From positions 24,522,101-24,586,100 of the forward strand of contig NC_092677.1 in assembly GCF_964355755.1 (NCBI RefSeq): DNA of 64,000 nt, read 5' to 3'. Shown here in pieces: positions 40,001 to 51,463 of the stretch (position 1 is the stretch's first letter; each line of letters opens with the position of its first letter). Below the pieces are notes generated by a model. That model was not told the DNA's origin. It made no database searches and was given only the letters and a program-made list of their open reading frames with translations. The position numbers were made by a program, and so were the translations under genes. Origin of the DNA: Antedon mediterranea (Eukaryota; Echinodermata; Crinoidea; Comatulida; Antedonidae).

Positions 40001-40605
40001 TGCTTCTGTCAAAAGTATATACGTTATTTGTGCGTTTTATTCCATTTAATATATATAAAATAGTTAAAACAATTATATAGGATGTCACAGTCGCAAGGCG
40101 GCAATTACTATACACCAATAATACCGTAACCAACAGCGCGCGGAGTTCGCGAACGGAGTGGTGGAAAGTCACTGCTGGCCTGGATGTGACGGACTTTCAG
40201 TAGGGCTAGCACACATTGGCCTAAGTTTTAGAGGGAATTGTTGTCTAATAACGTACTAAAATGTATATTTTCTTTTCACTATCCTTTTACAAACATATAG
40301 TCACGTCGTAGGTGACAAACGACAAACGCAAAAAAAAGTTGTTGATAGAGATGACGTAATTTCAATCATGTCGTTGGTTGGCTAGAATCCATAATTACCG
40401 CGCGGTATTTTCACAAAATCGCATTTGTTTCTATCCTGAGCGGATTCCCGCTCAACCACTCGTCCGCTCCGCGTTCTATGTAAATGGTCATAAGAAATAA
40501 CATAGATTCTATTTTTGCGTTTTCCGCTTACCTTTACCGCTTACCGTTACCGTCTGTGTAAATTGGCCTTTATAAGGAATTATAATAACAACAACAGCAA
40601 AAGAA

Positions 40606-40770
40606 CTAAGATCTAGTCATCAGGTGCTACTGGACATTCCAAGGAGAAAACATAGTTGGGGAGATCGGACTTTCAGTGTTGTTGGACCTAGCCTCTGGAA
40701 CCACCTACCCTTTAACATTAAACACACATCATTATTGAGTCACTTTAAGATTTTTTCTACAGCGTCATGA
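40606..40770 (+). mobile_element. LINE C-terminal fragment
   Basis: One frame reads LRSSHQVLLDIPRRK, then WGDRTFSVVGPSLWNHLPFN and IKHTSLLSHFK. GDR.FS..GP.LWN.LP..I......F is the conserved C-terminus of CR1/L2-type LINE polyproteins. It ends at TGA 40768 and is followed by 'gattgattgattg', a plausible tail. Confidence 0.75.
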
Positions 40771-40799
40771 GCAATGAATGTTGGAATGAACGATTGATT

Positions 40800-41545
40800 G
40801 ATTGATTGAAAAGGAATACAGTTAAGTAAAGGAGCGGATAAAAACGAATTTATATTATAAACCACCACATTATTTTGGAAGCCTATTTGGGTAAAGTAAA
40901 CTATACAGTTAGCTACATTTACTATAATAATAATATAGAGAATTATCGCACGTGTCGACAGGTCTATTGTACTAATGTCAATTATATAGAAGGCCCTATT
41001 TTCAAAAACCTTTTTATTAAATTGCATTTAAGCATACTGTAGGGTATGTAAAGAGAAGGTTAGATGCTATACTATATTAGTGTACTGTAAACCTACCATG
41101 GATTAGTGTGTACCGTATACATGGAAATTATAGAATGTAGGCTTGTTTGTACACAAAGATCAATGAAAAAATACGGCACAAGGAGGTCTGATTGATTTGA
41201 ATTTGCTATTAAAAAGCACAGGTAAGTTTTTCAAAATTGAATAAGATGTTTATACAAGGCTAGTACGAGACAATGTGAAGTTAAGTGAATCCACTGTAGA
41301 CCACTGTAGATTATGTATCACATCAAGAAATCGTATAGTAGGAATGTTTTAAGGTCAGCAATTATTTAAAAGTTGCCAGAGTTGTTTGCTTGCAATTACT
41401 GTAGTCAATTTTCTATGAGTATAAAAAAATGTGGATTGTATAACGACAGAATAGACCACTCCTAACAAAATCACGAAGGGCATTGTGGGCGTTATGGCGG
41501 TGTGCATTGTGGAACTGCTCACAGTGCACCAGCCAGACTAGGAAT
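40800..41545 (+). repeat. Intergenic duplicon, second copy
   Basis: Runs parallel to 9300-10130 and 42180-42910 ('ggagcggataaaaacgaat', 'gtaaactatacagtta', 'aggaggtctgatt', 'tagaccactcctaacaaaa'). It ends with the repeat R2 and the large foldback, which separate it from the third copy. No gene seen. Confidence 0.75.
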
Positions 41546-41554
41546 AATGTTTAT

Positions 41555-41601
41555 TATGGAACGCCATTGCTGCTCCCGGCAGCAAACTTTAATTCTATTC
41601 G
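41555..41601 (+). repeat. Short repeat R2, copy 2
   Basis: Matches 3057-3104 ('atggaacgccat', 'cggcagcaaac', 'tttaattctattcg'); directly abuts the foldback at 41599. Confidence 0.7.
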
Positions 41602-41953
41602 ACGTTAGTCGACGCTATCATCGTTAATTGTTACAAGTTCAACAACGATCGTTTGAAAACGATCAAGTTGAAATGATGACAATAGCGAGTACCTTTTTCT
41701 GTAAATCGTTACCATTTCAATGTTTACGTGGAAGATCGCCGATTATTGTTAACGATAGCGTCGGCTAACAGGAAAACAGGCTTTAGTCGACACTATCGTT
41801 AACAATAATCGGCGATCTTCTATGTAAACATTGAAATGTTAACGATTTACAGGAAAAGGTACTCGCTATCGTTATCATTTCAACTTGATCGTTTTCAAAA
41901 GATCGTCGTTGAACTTTTAACGATCAACGACGATAGCGTCAAATAACGTCGAC
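41599..41953. mobile_element. Large foldback element of about 355 bp
   Basis: Two arms of about 165 bp are imperfect reverse complements: 'gtcgacgctatcatcgttaa' near the left end pairs with 'aacgacgatagcgtc' near the right, and 'ggaagatcgccgattattgt' at 41731 pairs with 'acaataatcggcgatcttc' at 41803. The central spacer is about 30 bp around 'ggctaacaggaaaacagg'. 'aggaaaacaggctt' occurs both in the spacer and after the right arm. No coding capacity; foldback transposon or MITE. Confidence 0.8.
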
Positions 41954-41979
41954 AGGAAAACAGGCTTAATGCATAATTC

Positions 41980-43300
41980 GTATACACCAACGGTTACCAA
42001 CAAACCTGTTGAAAGATGGTAGAACTACATTCAAAGATTTCTTTTTTCTTTATGTTTAAGTTTATAATCTATTCGCGATCTTTAATTGACTGTATGACCG
42101 TAGCAGAAATATAGGAGAAATTAAAATTTCAGAGAGCTATGTTTCTACAAAGTGTTCAACGTTATATTATATTATATCATAAGGAATACAGATAATTAAA
42201 TGAGCGGATAAAAACAAATGTATATAAACCACAATTTTATTTGGGTAAAGTAAACTATACAGTCAGTTACGTTTTACAATGTCTCTATTTTAGGGTTTGG
42301 ATATAATAATATAGAGACTTTTAGAATTATCGTGCGTGTCGACAGTTCCATTGTACTATTATCAATAGAAAGACCTACAGTATTTTCAAAAAACTTTTTA
42401 TTAAATTGCATTGAAGCAGAAAGTATTATACTAATACTGTACTAGTGTACTGAGGCCTGCTATGGATTAGTATGTACCGTCTACTGTACAGGCAAATTAT
42501 AGAATAATTACAGGCTTGTTCCATAAATACACACAAAAATCGAGTGATATAATAACTCATGGATGCTGTAAAAACACGGCACATGGAGGACTGATTTATT
42601 TAAATTTTCTATTAAAAGGCACAGGTAAGTTTTTAAAATTGAATAATATTTTTATACAAGTTTAGTATAAGACAATGCTTAAAATATTGTTAACTGAGGT
42701 TAAGTTAAACCATTGTAGACAAGTGAGTATATCATCGTAAGCAATCGTATAGGCATGTTTTAAGGTCTGCAATTATTAAAAAGTTACCAGAGTTTCTTGC
42801 TTGCAATGAATCAATTTTCTATGAGTATAAAAATAATATGGATTGTATAACGACAGTATAGACCACTCCTAACACGAAATGCATTGTGGGCGTTATGGTT
42901 GTGTGCATTGTGGATCATGACTATACCATTGGAATCGCGTTAAGTTTGCGAAATGCATTGTGGGCGGTATCTGATTGTAGAAACTAGAAGAAATATATAA
43001 TTTCCTCCATGGTAGAACTGCAGTGGGCCAGAATCGGAATCATTATTATATGAATATATTTGTATAGACCATTGGTATCGCGTCAAGTTGCGAAATGCAT
43101 TGTGGGCGGTATGAAATGTGCATTGTTGAACTGCTCACAGTGGGCCAGAATCGGAATCATTATTCTATGGATATATTATAATTGTATAAAACAGACTATA
43201 ATTCACGTCAAGTTTGGGTTTTATGGGATTTCGGAACGATGATGGGTAGATGCAACTACATTTTAGTTTGTTGTTCGTTATTTAGATTATTAGTGGGTCT
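41980..43300 (+). repeat. Intergenic duplicon, third copy
   Basis: Collinear with 9100-10640: 'tacaccaacggtta', 'ttgaaagatggtagaac', 'gactgtatgaccgtagcag', 'tagggtttggatataataat', 'gcattgaagcagaaagtat'. No gene seen. Its end holds several GCATTGTGGG boxes. Confidence 0.75.
42870..43160 (+). promoter_or_regulatory. Cluster of GCATTGTGGGCG boxes
   Basis: 'aaatgcattgtgggcg' or close forms occur near 42875, 42952 and 43094, with further copies near 41476 and 44174 and a variant near 10060. Two are preceded by 'gaccattgg.atcgcgt'. The boxes lie 2-3 kb upstream of the first exons of copies D and B. They could be binding sites or simply part of the duplicon; there is no direct evidence of promoter activity. 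Confidence 0.3.
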
Positions 43301-46047
43301 TTTAGTCAGAAAAACAATCAGCTATTAGGCCTACCACCAAATGTGTATGGCATTTTGTAGGTGGTCTGTAGGGTGTACCAGTTGATTTTATCTTATCCTG
43401 TGATAAAACAACAGTAAGCATCAGTAAGGATGTTGAGGTTTGAATTTATTCCATTCCTGCTTTTAAAAATATATAATCAAACAGTAAGTATGTATTGTCC
43501 CGAAAAACAACAAATACTTACCGTATTATGCGACATTAAAATAACTTATTTAACAAAAACAAATTATGAAAATATGTGTCTTTAAACTATAATACAGATA
43601 ACATGATAATGGAGGTCATGATGAAATTATACAGTCATTCTTATCCAACGATTGAAATTAATTTGAAATCAGTAAAAATGCAATAAAAAATTAGGTGCTA
43701 GTTAGTTTAATTTTGACCTTGTAACAAAACTAAACTTTTGAATTATTATCAACTTTTCTACAATTTCTAAAAATAGATCAATACAATTTGATAATAATGC
43801 ATAACAATGGCCGTGTTCCCGCAGCCTGTTTAATAGAAACATATGCATTTAAATCAGAGTTATTTAAAAATAATAGATCTGAGCCGATTGGTCGAACCTT
43901 CAAAATGGAAAAGATGCACTAATATGATATTTTGTTTAGATTTGGTGATTTAACATCATCACTACAGTAATTATGTTTAAAAAGGAAACCATTCCTTTTT
44001 ATTATTGTGCTGTGTCTTAAATTAAACAAGGCCATATACATGGCTGCAGTCGCGTGCTCAAGTTTACCGACCAGCCGACCGGCCGACCGACATAGTGAGC
44101 TGTAAAGTCGCGTTGCACGCGACTAATAATAGCGGATAGATCGTGCACATACAGTAAACCACGTCATGTTTCCGAAATGCATTGTGGGTGGAGCCCATTG
44201 CGAAACGGTGGTGTGTATTACATTATTTGAATGAAGTTATTTAGATTATGAATGCGGTCTAATGACACGATTTGTTACGAGAGGTGGTCGCTTACAAGAG
44301 GTGATCGTTTTTACTTACGAGAACCATGTTGCCCTCAATTGTGCAAACAATCACATTTGTGCAAATATGGCACCGTCGAACGTGCTTTTCGGGATTACTT
44401 TTTCAAACCAAATAGGGAGTGAGGGGTGGGGGTGTAGGTGCGGGTTGGAGGGCATCATTCAATGTTATGCCTTCAAACGTTAAGAGAAAAAGTGCAGTCT
44501 AGATTTGGTAATGTGTTTACAGTTTTATTTGATAGTGAATGTCAAAAGCCTACACAAAAATTAGAATCTATCAAAATGCTTAAATTACAAATAAATTAAC
44601 AATTATTGTGTTTAACTGAGAGAAAAGTACAAGTTTTCAGCTGTAATTAAATTTCAGAATTTTGTTGTTGAAAATTAAAGAATACTTTTCCTTTCAGTTC
44701 AATATTACTAGGCCTACTAGCATAACATTGGTTATTTAATTGTGTGTAAACTGAATGCAACGATTGTTGCTTATTGAGTTGTATTTCTATTTTTATTTAT
44801 ATGTTTTACTTTTTTATGTATTTTATTTCTTCCGACTAAAACAGATTGCACAAATCCCACAACCACTCCTTCTTCCTAGAATATAAATTAAATACACAAC
44901 TCAAAAGGATAATTATGAAAATAAGGTCTAACTTTTTCTTGTTATCATTCACAACAGAGACAAGCTATTTTTCTATTACATTACCTATCCTGTCGATAGG
45001 GTATAGGCCCAATGGTGAAAATGATGTGATATAGGAAAAACATTTGGGAGAAAATAATCATACATATTTCCAGTAGTTAGTCTGCGGTGTTCCACGTTCA
45101 ATGTTTCAATGGCGAAAATTGTAGTAGACTAAATAAGATGAAGGCAAATTGCTTTTGTTTTACAAAGTATAGGCCTGTATAATTATAAGGCTGGATGGAA
45201 GGTATTTTAAAAATTTAACAATCCGTAGTGCGTGTCGACGTATTATTATCAATAGAAAGACACTATTATAAGCTTTTTATTAAAATTCATTGAAGCAATA
45301 AGTGGTATGTTGACCTAAATTATGAGCTATTAGATATTTACTCTACTTGTACTGCATAACTGTACTGCCAAGTGCATAGAAAAATTGGGAGGTAAGCTTA
45401 GTACATACATTGATGAAGGTCAGACAATCTATAACAACAAAATGCTATAGATTTCTGGTCAAATGTTACCGTTGAGGTTCAAGTAACTGGAATAAATATT
45501 ATTGTTATTAGTTAGTTGTTTAATTAAAGGCACATTAATACACGAGGTTAGTATGATGAGTCGTCAATGGTTAACTTAGACGTTAGACCTACTGTTTGAG
45601 TATTACGCCATCGTATACAATAGGGTTGAAGGGTTAGATAGGCTAGCTACAGGTTAGGGTTAGCAATGTTGATTGCAATGTACCATTTTGAGTATGGGGA
45701 TAGCTCCTTCTAACAAAAAACTAAGACGGGGCTGTATATTTTTGGTAACATCTGTTATAATCATTCTAAATTGAAGAGAAAATATCCGCATTGACATTAA
45801 ACAATAATTTATTTGATGATCTGAATTTTGCTATTACGGCGTAATAATAGCGTTTGTTTCGAATAACTTATTTCGTTCTTTTAGAAACATCGACAAATGT
45901 ATATCCATGGACGAATGTATACAAATCTGTATTTACACAGCAAACAACGAGTAACGGTTTTGTGCCAGCCAAGTGTTGTGAATACTGTTCAAGCATATTA
46001 TTGAACAACGCTTTTTCTATTGCGGCCAGACAGTATTATCAATAAAA
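43301..46047. other. Gene-free stretch upstream of copy D
   Basis: AT-rich DNA with MITE F2 (44048-44124) and a short repeat at 44336-44370 whose reverse complement is at 47606-47641. Frames at 44262-44483 and 45854-46045 have no recognisable domain; the latter follows an acceptor-like 'gttcttttag' and could include 5' UTR of copy D. Confidence 0.45.
44048..44124. mobile_element. MITE-like element F2, compact copy
   Basis: 77 bp bounded by 'agtcgcgtgct' and 'gcacgcgact', with internal 'gaccagccgaccggccgacc'. Shares ends and the CGGTCGG/CCGACC interior with 28980-29587. Confidence 0.65.
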
Positions 46048-46063
46048 ATGGCAAACAGCACAG
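46048..46063 (+). CDS. Copy D exon 1: start codon exon
   Basis: AAAAATGG is a good initiation context; five codons (MANST) and one base end at donor 'acag|gtagga', phase 1, matching the acceptor phase of the DED exon. Very short, so support is from phase and context only. Confidence 0.45.
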
Positions 46064-46582
46064 GTAGGAAACAAATTAATATACTACAAGCCTAAAACGA
46101 AGTAAATTTACCGACTTCATATTTGCAGGGCAACAATAGCTGGACAAGGCTGATTGTATTTTATTGGTCAGATATTTTGCCCTATCTTACGTATTATACT
46201 GTGTACTTAGTACATTTACTCATTCTCATTGGATTTTTTTTTCAAGTGTTCTCAATGTAATGAATAAACACAGTAGAGTGAAACATCTGACCAGTAGTAG
46301 TTCCTTAACTCTTTATCGCAAAACTACTTACATATCATCAACAGTATTATGTTTATAAATAACGCTTTAGTAAAAACTAATGGTGATGAAGGTAGAATGA
46401 TGGAGTTATGGTGATTTAATCTATTTTTTAGATCTCCTTTGTGGTGTAAGCCGGTACCACTTTTATTCGTTCGCCATGTATCATAAATACATATTTATAG
46501 ATGTTCGTTTATATTTCTCTCCATATTACCCTCTTTTTTTCATTATTTTCTTCAATTTACTCATACTAGTCATACAGTGGTA

Positions 46583-46777
46583 TATATAAAATGACTATAT
46601 AAAATGACTATATAAAATGACTATATAAAATGACTATATAAAATGACTATATAAAATGACTATATAAAATGACTATATAAAATGACTATATAAAATGACT
46701 ATATAAAATGACTATATAAAATGACTATATAAAATGACTATATAAAATGACTATATAAAATGACTATATAAAATGAC
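46583..46777. repeat. Perfect 13-bp minisatellite, 15 copies
   Basis: 'tatataaaatgac' is repeated 15 times without a mismatch (195 bp). It lies in the intron between copy D exons 1 and 2, about 170 bp before the acceptor. Perfect identity points to recent expansion and likely length polymorphism. Confidence 0.97.
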
Positions 46778-46945
46778 TCAAGAACACCAAGAATAAACAG
46801 AAACTATTTTTATATATGATAAATATGTATGTATAACCAGCTCGATTAGCATTGTCGATTTTATTTTTTTTATACTTTTGTTGTGTAACATTACATTGTG
46901 TAACACTAAATATATTCAATATTTTACAACTTTTATAATTTACAG

Positions 46946-47476
46946 CATTATCAAAAGAGGAATGTAGCCTATTGAAAAGTTCTGTGGCAAACTGGTTTGA
47001 CCAACGTTGTTCAATCAGTATGATCAAAGTTTTGTACGAAGAGTTGGTGACTAATAAAACTGACTTACATAAATCTACTACAATGATGGAATTGATCAAC
47101 TTGGTAAATACTTTTAATGGATTTAGTCAAAATGATCCAAGTATTTTACTTGCGACAATAAATGTTACTGGGCAACACGGCATATGGAACAAAATAGAAA
47201 AATTAAAATTACCTGAGCTACGTCAAACAAGAACAGTATCAATGTTCAGTGAATTTAGACAGAAGGTAATGAGGCTCGGATTAAAAATGACAGATAGTGA
47301 AGTACAAAGGATAAGTCATTTGTATGAAGAAACAAAGTTTAGAAAGTATGACGATAGCTGGAGTTTGATTATTGATCTTGAACGTAACGCCCACTTATCT
47401 AATGAAAACATGACGAGGTTCATTAGAACGTTAAGCGAGAATAGTCTCGGTCATTTGATATACACTATAGATGGCG
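46946..47476 (+). CDS. Copy D exon 2: diverged tandem death-effector domains
   Basis: 531-bp phase 1-1 exon between 'ttttataatttacag' and 'gtatgt'. It opens (A)LSKEECSLLKSSVANWF. DED 1-like: SMIKVLYEELVTNKTDL then MMELINLVNTFNGFSQND. DED 2-like: MFSEFRQKVMRLGLKMTDSE then DDSWSLIIDLERNAHLSNEN. Helix spacing (L..LY, LI.LV/LI.LE, S..N) matches DED and the second half aligns with DED 2 of copy C (DLVFYLER versus SLIIDLER). Sequence identity to copy C is low, so this is an older branch of the family or a different N-terminal exon type. No stop codon interrupts it. Confidence 0.6.
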
Positions 47477-47751
47477 GTATGTATTACATTTTATCATGAT
47501 ATTGTTTATTTATACTATAAAATTAAATTTACTAACCAGTATATCTAATTAAGAAATTCACATTACTGAATTACGAATTTGTACAGATTTGCACATTTGA
47601 GGATGCCATATTAGCACAAACGTGGTTGTTTGCACATTTAAGTGCAAAATGTTTGCACAAAAAATAGTGTTTTTTGCACAAATGTGACTTTCTGCACATT
47701 TCACGGCTAAACAAGCCTCCTAATGTTTCTTTTACATTTTAATATATACAG

Positions 47752-47799
47752 TTGTAATCGAAGACTTTGGATTACCAAGAACAGCAAAAAGAGGTACCG
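47752..47799 (+). CDS. Copy D exon 3: linker
   Basis: 48-bp phase 1-1 exon after 'ttttaatatatacag' reading VIEDFGLPRTAKRGT, before 'gtatgtaaacca'. The end and donor match copy C exon 2 (DIELPTTAITKT, 'gtatgtaaacca'). Confidence 0.6.
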
Positions 47800-49029
47800 G
47801 TATGTAAACCAATTTAGAAAAATCCTTTTTTTTAACCTTATCAAACAACCTTTGATATTATCGATTGCATTGTGGATTTAAAGGCGGCATGAGGAATAGG
47901 GTTGTAGATTTTCAAATTAATTGAACACTTATAAAAGCACAATTTGTTCATTACAAGCATCTAGTCATCAATTTCAGGATGAGAAACAAGCCCATGCCTT
48001 CTAAACCTGAAGTATAATTTGAGCCAAGGTATAAGTGGCACTTCATTGGCTGTTTTTTTTATTTTTTTTATTTAATCGGTATAAAAATACTCAAAATACA
48101 ACTCATAGTTGAAATGAAGAGCTTACATATGAAAATGATAATTCACATAAACAAAGTTAAACGAAGAAAAAACACATTAAAGCCTATGAAACAGTAATAA
48201 TTAATGTATAATTCGTTAAACTTAAAATTACTATAAAAAATGCACAAATTCTTAAATATATACAATTTTAAAAAATAGAGACTAATATTAATAATCACAT
48301 TATTTTTATACACCAATAAAATATATGTAAAATTCATTAAACTAAAAGTACAATAAAAATTGCACAAAATTCAAATTCAAAGGATGATATTAATAATTAC
48401 AAATTCTTATATTATATTTACAAATTTAAAAAATTGAATCTTATAAATCACATTTTTATAGTCCCATAAGTAGTTACAAAAAAAAATTTAAAGCATAAAA
48501 CAACCACTTGACAAAGAGACAATAGAACATACTCTTCGAAATGTCTTTAAAGGTTAATTGTCCACACGGAACTGTGACAGCCGTGATTTGAAGTCTATCA
48601 AACACCAAGGGAGAAACTTACAGTATATCTTTGGTTCTGATGCGTTGTTGTCTTTTGTTTTATAATCATTTCCTTTAATTCATTCCTAATTATAGTCGGT
48701 TTTATTTTTGTTTAAATCAACAATATTGTTATACAGTACATCAAATGCAGTACAGTACTCGGTTTGTGATGTTGTTAAGACAACAATGTTATTCGTGTGT
48801 TTCTTTAAAACATGTGTGGTTCTCCTGTTCTTTTGGTGTCAGAATTTACATATTTATTTTCCGGTCTAACACAACAAATATCTCTATCAGTGTCCCTGAA
48901 GTAACAAATATCAATAATTTATATTTAATCTACAAAAACGCGCCCTCGGGATTTGTGCAGGGACATTGTGACTATCCCATACGAAACCCTTATTTACCTC
49001 CGCCAAGGAGGTATATGTAATCGGTAGCG

Positions 49030-49160
49030 TGTGTTTGTTACTTGGCCAAATTGAAAATTGGCCAAGTATGTTGATCTGTTTGGTTTGTGTGTTTGTTTGT
49101 TACTTGGCCAAATTGAAAATTGGCCAAGTATGTTGATCTGTTTGGTTTGTGTGTTTGTTT
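49030..49160. repeat. Two 62-bp units with a TTGGCCAA-type hairpin
   Basis: 'tacttggccaaattg' paired with 'ttggccaagta' occurs at 49039-49068 and again at 49101-49130, each followed by 'tgttgatctgtttggtttgt'. Just upstream (48996-49012) is the palindrome 'acctccgccaaggaggt'. Confidence 0.85.
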
Positions 49161-49321
49161 TGTTTGTTTGTTTGTTTGTCATCACTCTAGCGCTCACAGT
49201 TTTGATTCGAATGACTCCACATTTCTACCATACATGTCACCTGCTGCAAGGACGACACCACCCAATTTTGGTTAAAATCCGGACCACGGTTCCAATTCTG
49301 GACTAAAATTAAAACTAAAAT

Positions 49322-49590
49322 TGCATTTTCTCGAGAACTAGGCCTACATGTCCAAAAAACTTCAGTTTTGTACAAGAGGCAAGAGTTATAATTTGTGATT
49401 TGTAATTTTAAAACTTAATTAGATTTAATGTACAGGTTTTTTAATGCGAATAGTTTAAAAACCCTATTTCTTTTCAAATTCACCCGTTTGATTTTCGCGT
49501 TGCTGTTCTATTGTTAGCCAACTGAAGCTATTGTTAATTGAAAGGCTTGTTACATAACCATTACACCAAACTCGCATACACATGCTTGTA
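49322..49590 (+). repeat. Dispersed repeat R1, copy 2
   Basis: Aligns with 2362-2610 along its length, same orientation. No shared open frame. Confidence 0.7.
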
Positions 49591-50885
49591 ATGAAATTAG
49601 CCTAAATCACAAACAGCATTAAGACACACACAATATATATATATATATTTTTTTTACCGGAGAAATCTTATGTAGGAGAATTTTACAGTAGGCTGAGGTA
49701 TGCCCTCTCGGAGTGGCTTTCTAGTTTCATAATTTAAAACTCTTAACATCTTTGATTGTTGATTTGCAAATCAACAATCTAATAAACATGACCATAAGAT
49801 TTTCTAAATGTAATGTCTTGCCTGAAAAACATATATCTTTATCCAGACAAAATTAAATTTTCTATAATGGCCCTAATTTATGGAATTCTTTTAACAATAC
49901 AATAAAATAAATAATAAATAAAACGATTTCTTCTTTTAAACGTAATATTTTAAAAAAAAATGAATATTTGGTAGTGTAATTTTTGTGTTTATTTATATAA
50001 TAATAATATAATAGTGGGTGTACCTGAATGGTTCTCGGAAACATGGCCAATGCCTCTGAAAAACGGCTGACACCTATGCATATGACTATGAGTTTGCATG
50101 TTTCAATATACTAAATTCACAATGTATAGGCCTAGATATGAAATGTATCAGTACATTAATATTAATTATGTCTCATGTCAGTTAAAAATGTAAAGAAAAC
50201 TTGACAGCAATTGACCAGACCCATCATAAGCATTTTTTAAATAAGAAAATTGATGTGTTACATAAAACGTATATACGTATTTAAATGTGCACTGGAGGAA
50301 AACGTCAATTGAGGCTACACCGACACTAAAGTGCTTGACAGCCGGATGGGGGTGCTTAGCTAAATGCTAATTATTAAAATATGCACATTTTCCAAGTTAG
50401 CGTCACAATCATGTATTTTCAATACAAGTTGGATATCATATTTTATGGCCTTTCATTTGATATCAAACATTTGAATTAGTTAACATTATATAAATAAACA
50501 CAAAAAATACACTAAATATTAATTGTTTATAAAAAAATAATCAAATTATTCACATTTTTTTTTTTAATTACAAATGTTCAATACAAATTTGGTATCAGTT
50601 GATAGCATATTCTATGGGCGTTCATTTGATACCATACAGGCTGTCTATTGACATCTTAAAGAATAATTTAATTTTTTTCGGGGGGGGGGGGAAGGGAGTT
50701 CAAAGGTCAGTAATAGCATTTCCGGTCACTTTTTCGCAAAAGTTGTGTTAGACCAAAAAATAAATATGTGTATTCTGAACAAGTGGTTGTCAAGATATAA
50801 GAACACGTTGTTCTCCTCAAATCAGTCCTAAATTGAAATGCATACAAATCTTACTCAGGTCCTAGACTACCTAGACTACTTAAAG

Positions 50886-50966
50886 TACTGGCTGCTGTCA
50901 TCGCTTTCATCGTTGTTGTCATTGCTGTTGTCATTGCTGCTGTCAACGCTGCTAGTCCTATCAAGG
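50886..50966 (+). CDS. Copy D exon 4: transmembrane helix
   Basis: 81 bp, phase 1-1, reading LAAVIAFIVVVIAVVIAAV then NAASPIK, before donor 'agg|gtaagt'. Homologous to copy C exon 3 with three extra codons. Its upstream pyrimidine tract has been displaced by the 2.07-kb insertion, leaving only 'gactacttaaag', so recognition as an exon is doubtful now. Confidence 0.5.
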
Positions 50967-51463
50967 GTAAGTATATTTATGGTTTTTATGGTTAGGTTGA
51001 GGGTTAGGTTATGGTCGATGATACTAGGTAATACAAGTGAAACACAGGCGATGCTATATTCCTATACGATGCTGGAGAAATCTAGATACATCACCAAGAC
51101 TCGGGTGCACATGAGCAAAATCCCTGTATTGTGTTTAGGTTAGGCATATTGCATATGATACAGGCATCACATGTGATACATATCTGAAGTTGTGTTAATT
51201 ACATAATTCCTCTGTGATATTCATGAACAAATTATACTATAGTGTATTAAGTACTGACATTTGGTAGGAAGAAAGGTATGAGGGAAATAGTGAAACCTCC
51301 AAGAAACCTACTATCTGGAGGTCAATAGGTTTTGATTAAAGTTAATGTTTATTTTGTCTTTGTTATTTTATTTATCCTTTTAAACCTATTGTCTGGAAGT
51401 CAATAGGTTTTTGGTTAAATTTAACTGTAAATCATTATTTTGTTATTATAAATTATTTTTATT

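Larger units (their letters stand above)
48810..50879. mobile_element. 2.07-kb composite insertion flanked by TTAAA
   Basis: In copy C, 'tgtttctttatag' directly precedes the TM exon. In copy D 'gtgtttctttaaa' stops at 48809 and the TM exon resumes after 'ctacttaaag' at 50885. TTAAA occurs at 48805-48809 and 50880-50884. Inside are a CCTCCGCCAAGGAGG-type repeat, two 62-bp units, repeat R1 and an imperfect duplication (about 50420-50640). No transposase frame was found. Confidence 0.5.
47800..50885 (+). other. Copy D intron with nested insertions
   Basis: 47850-48060 and 48560-48804 resemble introns of copy C (30440-30540 and 31010-31298). From 48810 to 50879 the DNA is foreign to that alignment and flanked by TTAAA. 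No coding exon recognised except the TM exon that follows. Confidence 0.6.

Noticed and set aside
39764-40063. 99-codon open frame in the copy C flank
   Set aside because: The duplicated region at 8860-9060 does not keep the frame.
44262-44483. 73-codon open frame upstream of copy D
   Set aside because: No domain, no splice match to the DED exon and no paralogue; overlaps a short dispersed repeat.
46583-46777. Array of functional TATA boxes
   Set aside because: The units resemble TATA boxes, but a perfect 13-bp minisatellite is the sufficient explanation without transcription data.
49058-49306. 82-codon open frame with repeated WPS/LICLVCVFV
   Set aside because: Generated by the two 62-bp units and GTTTGTTT runs.
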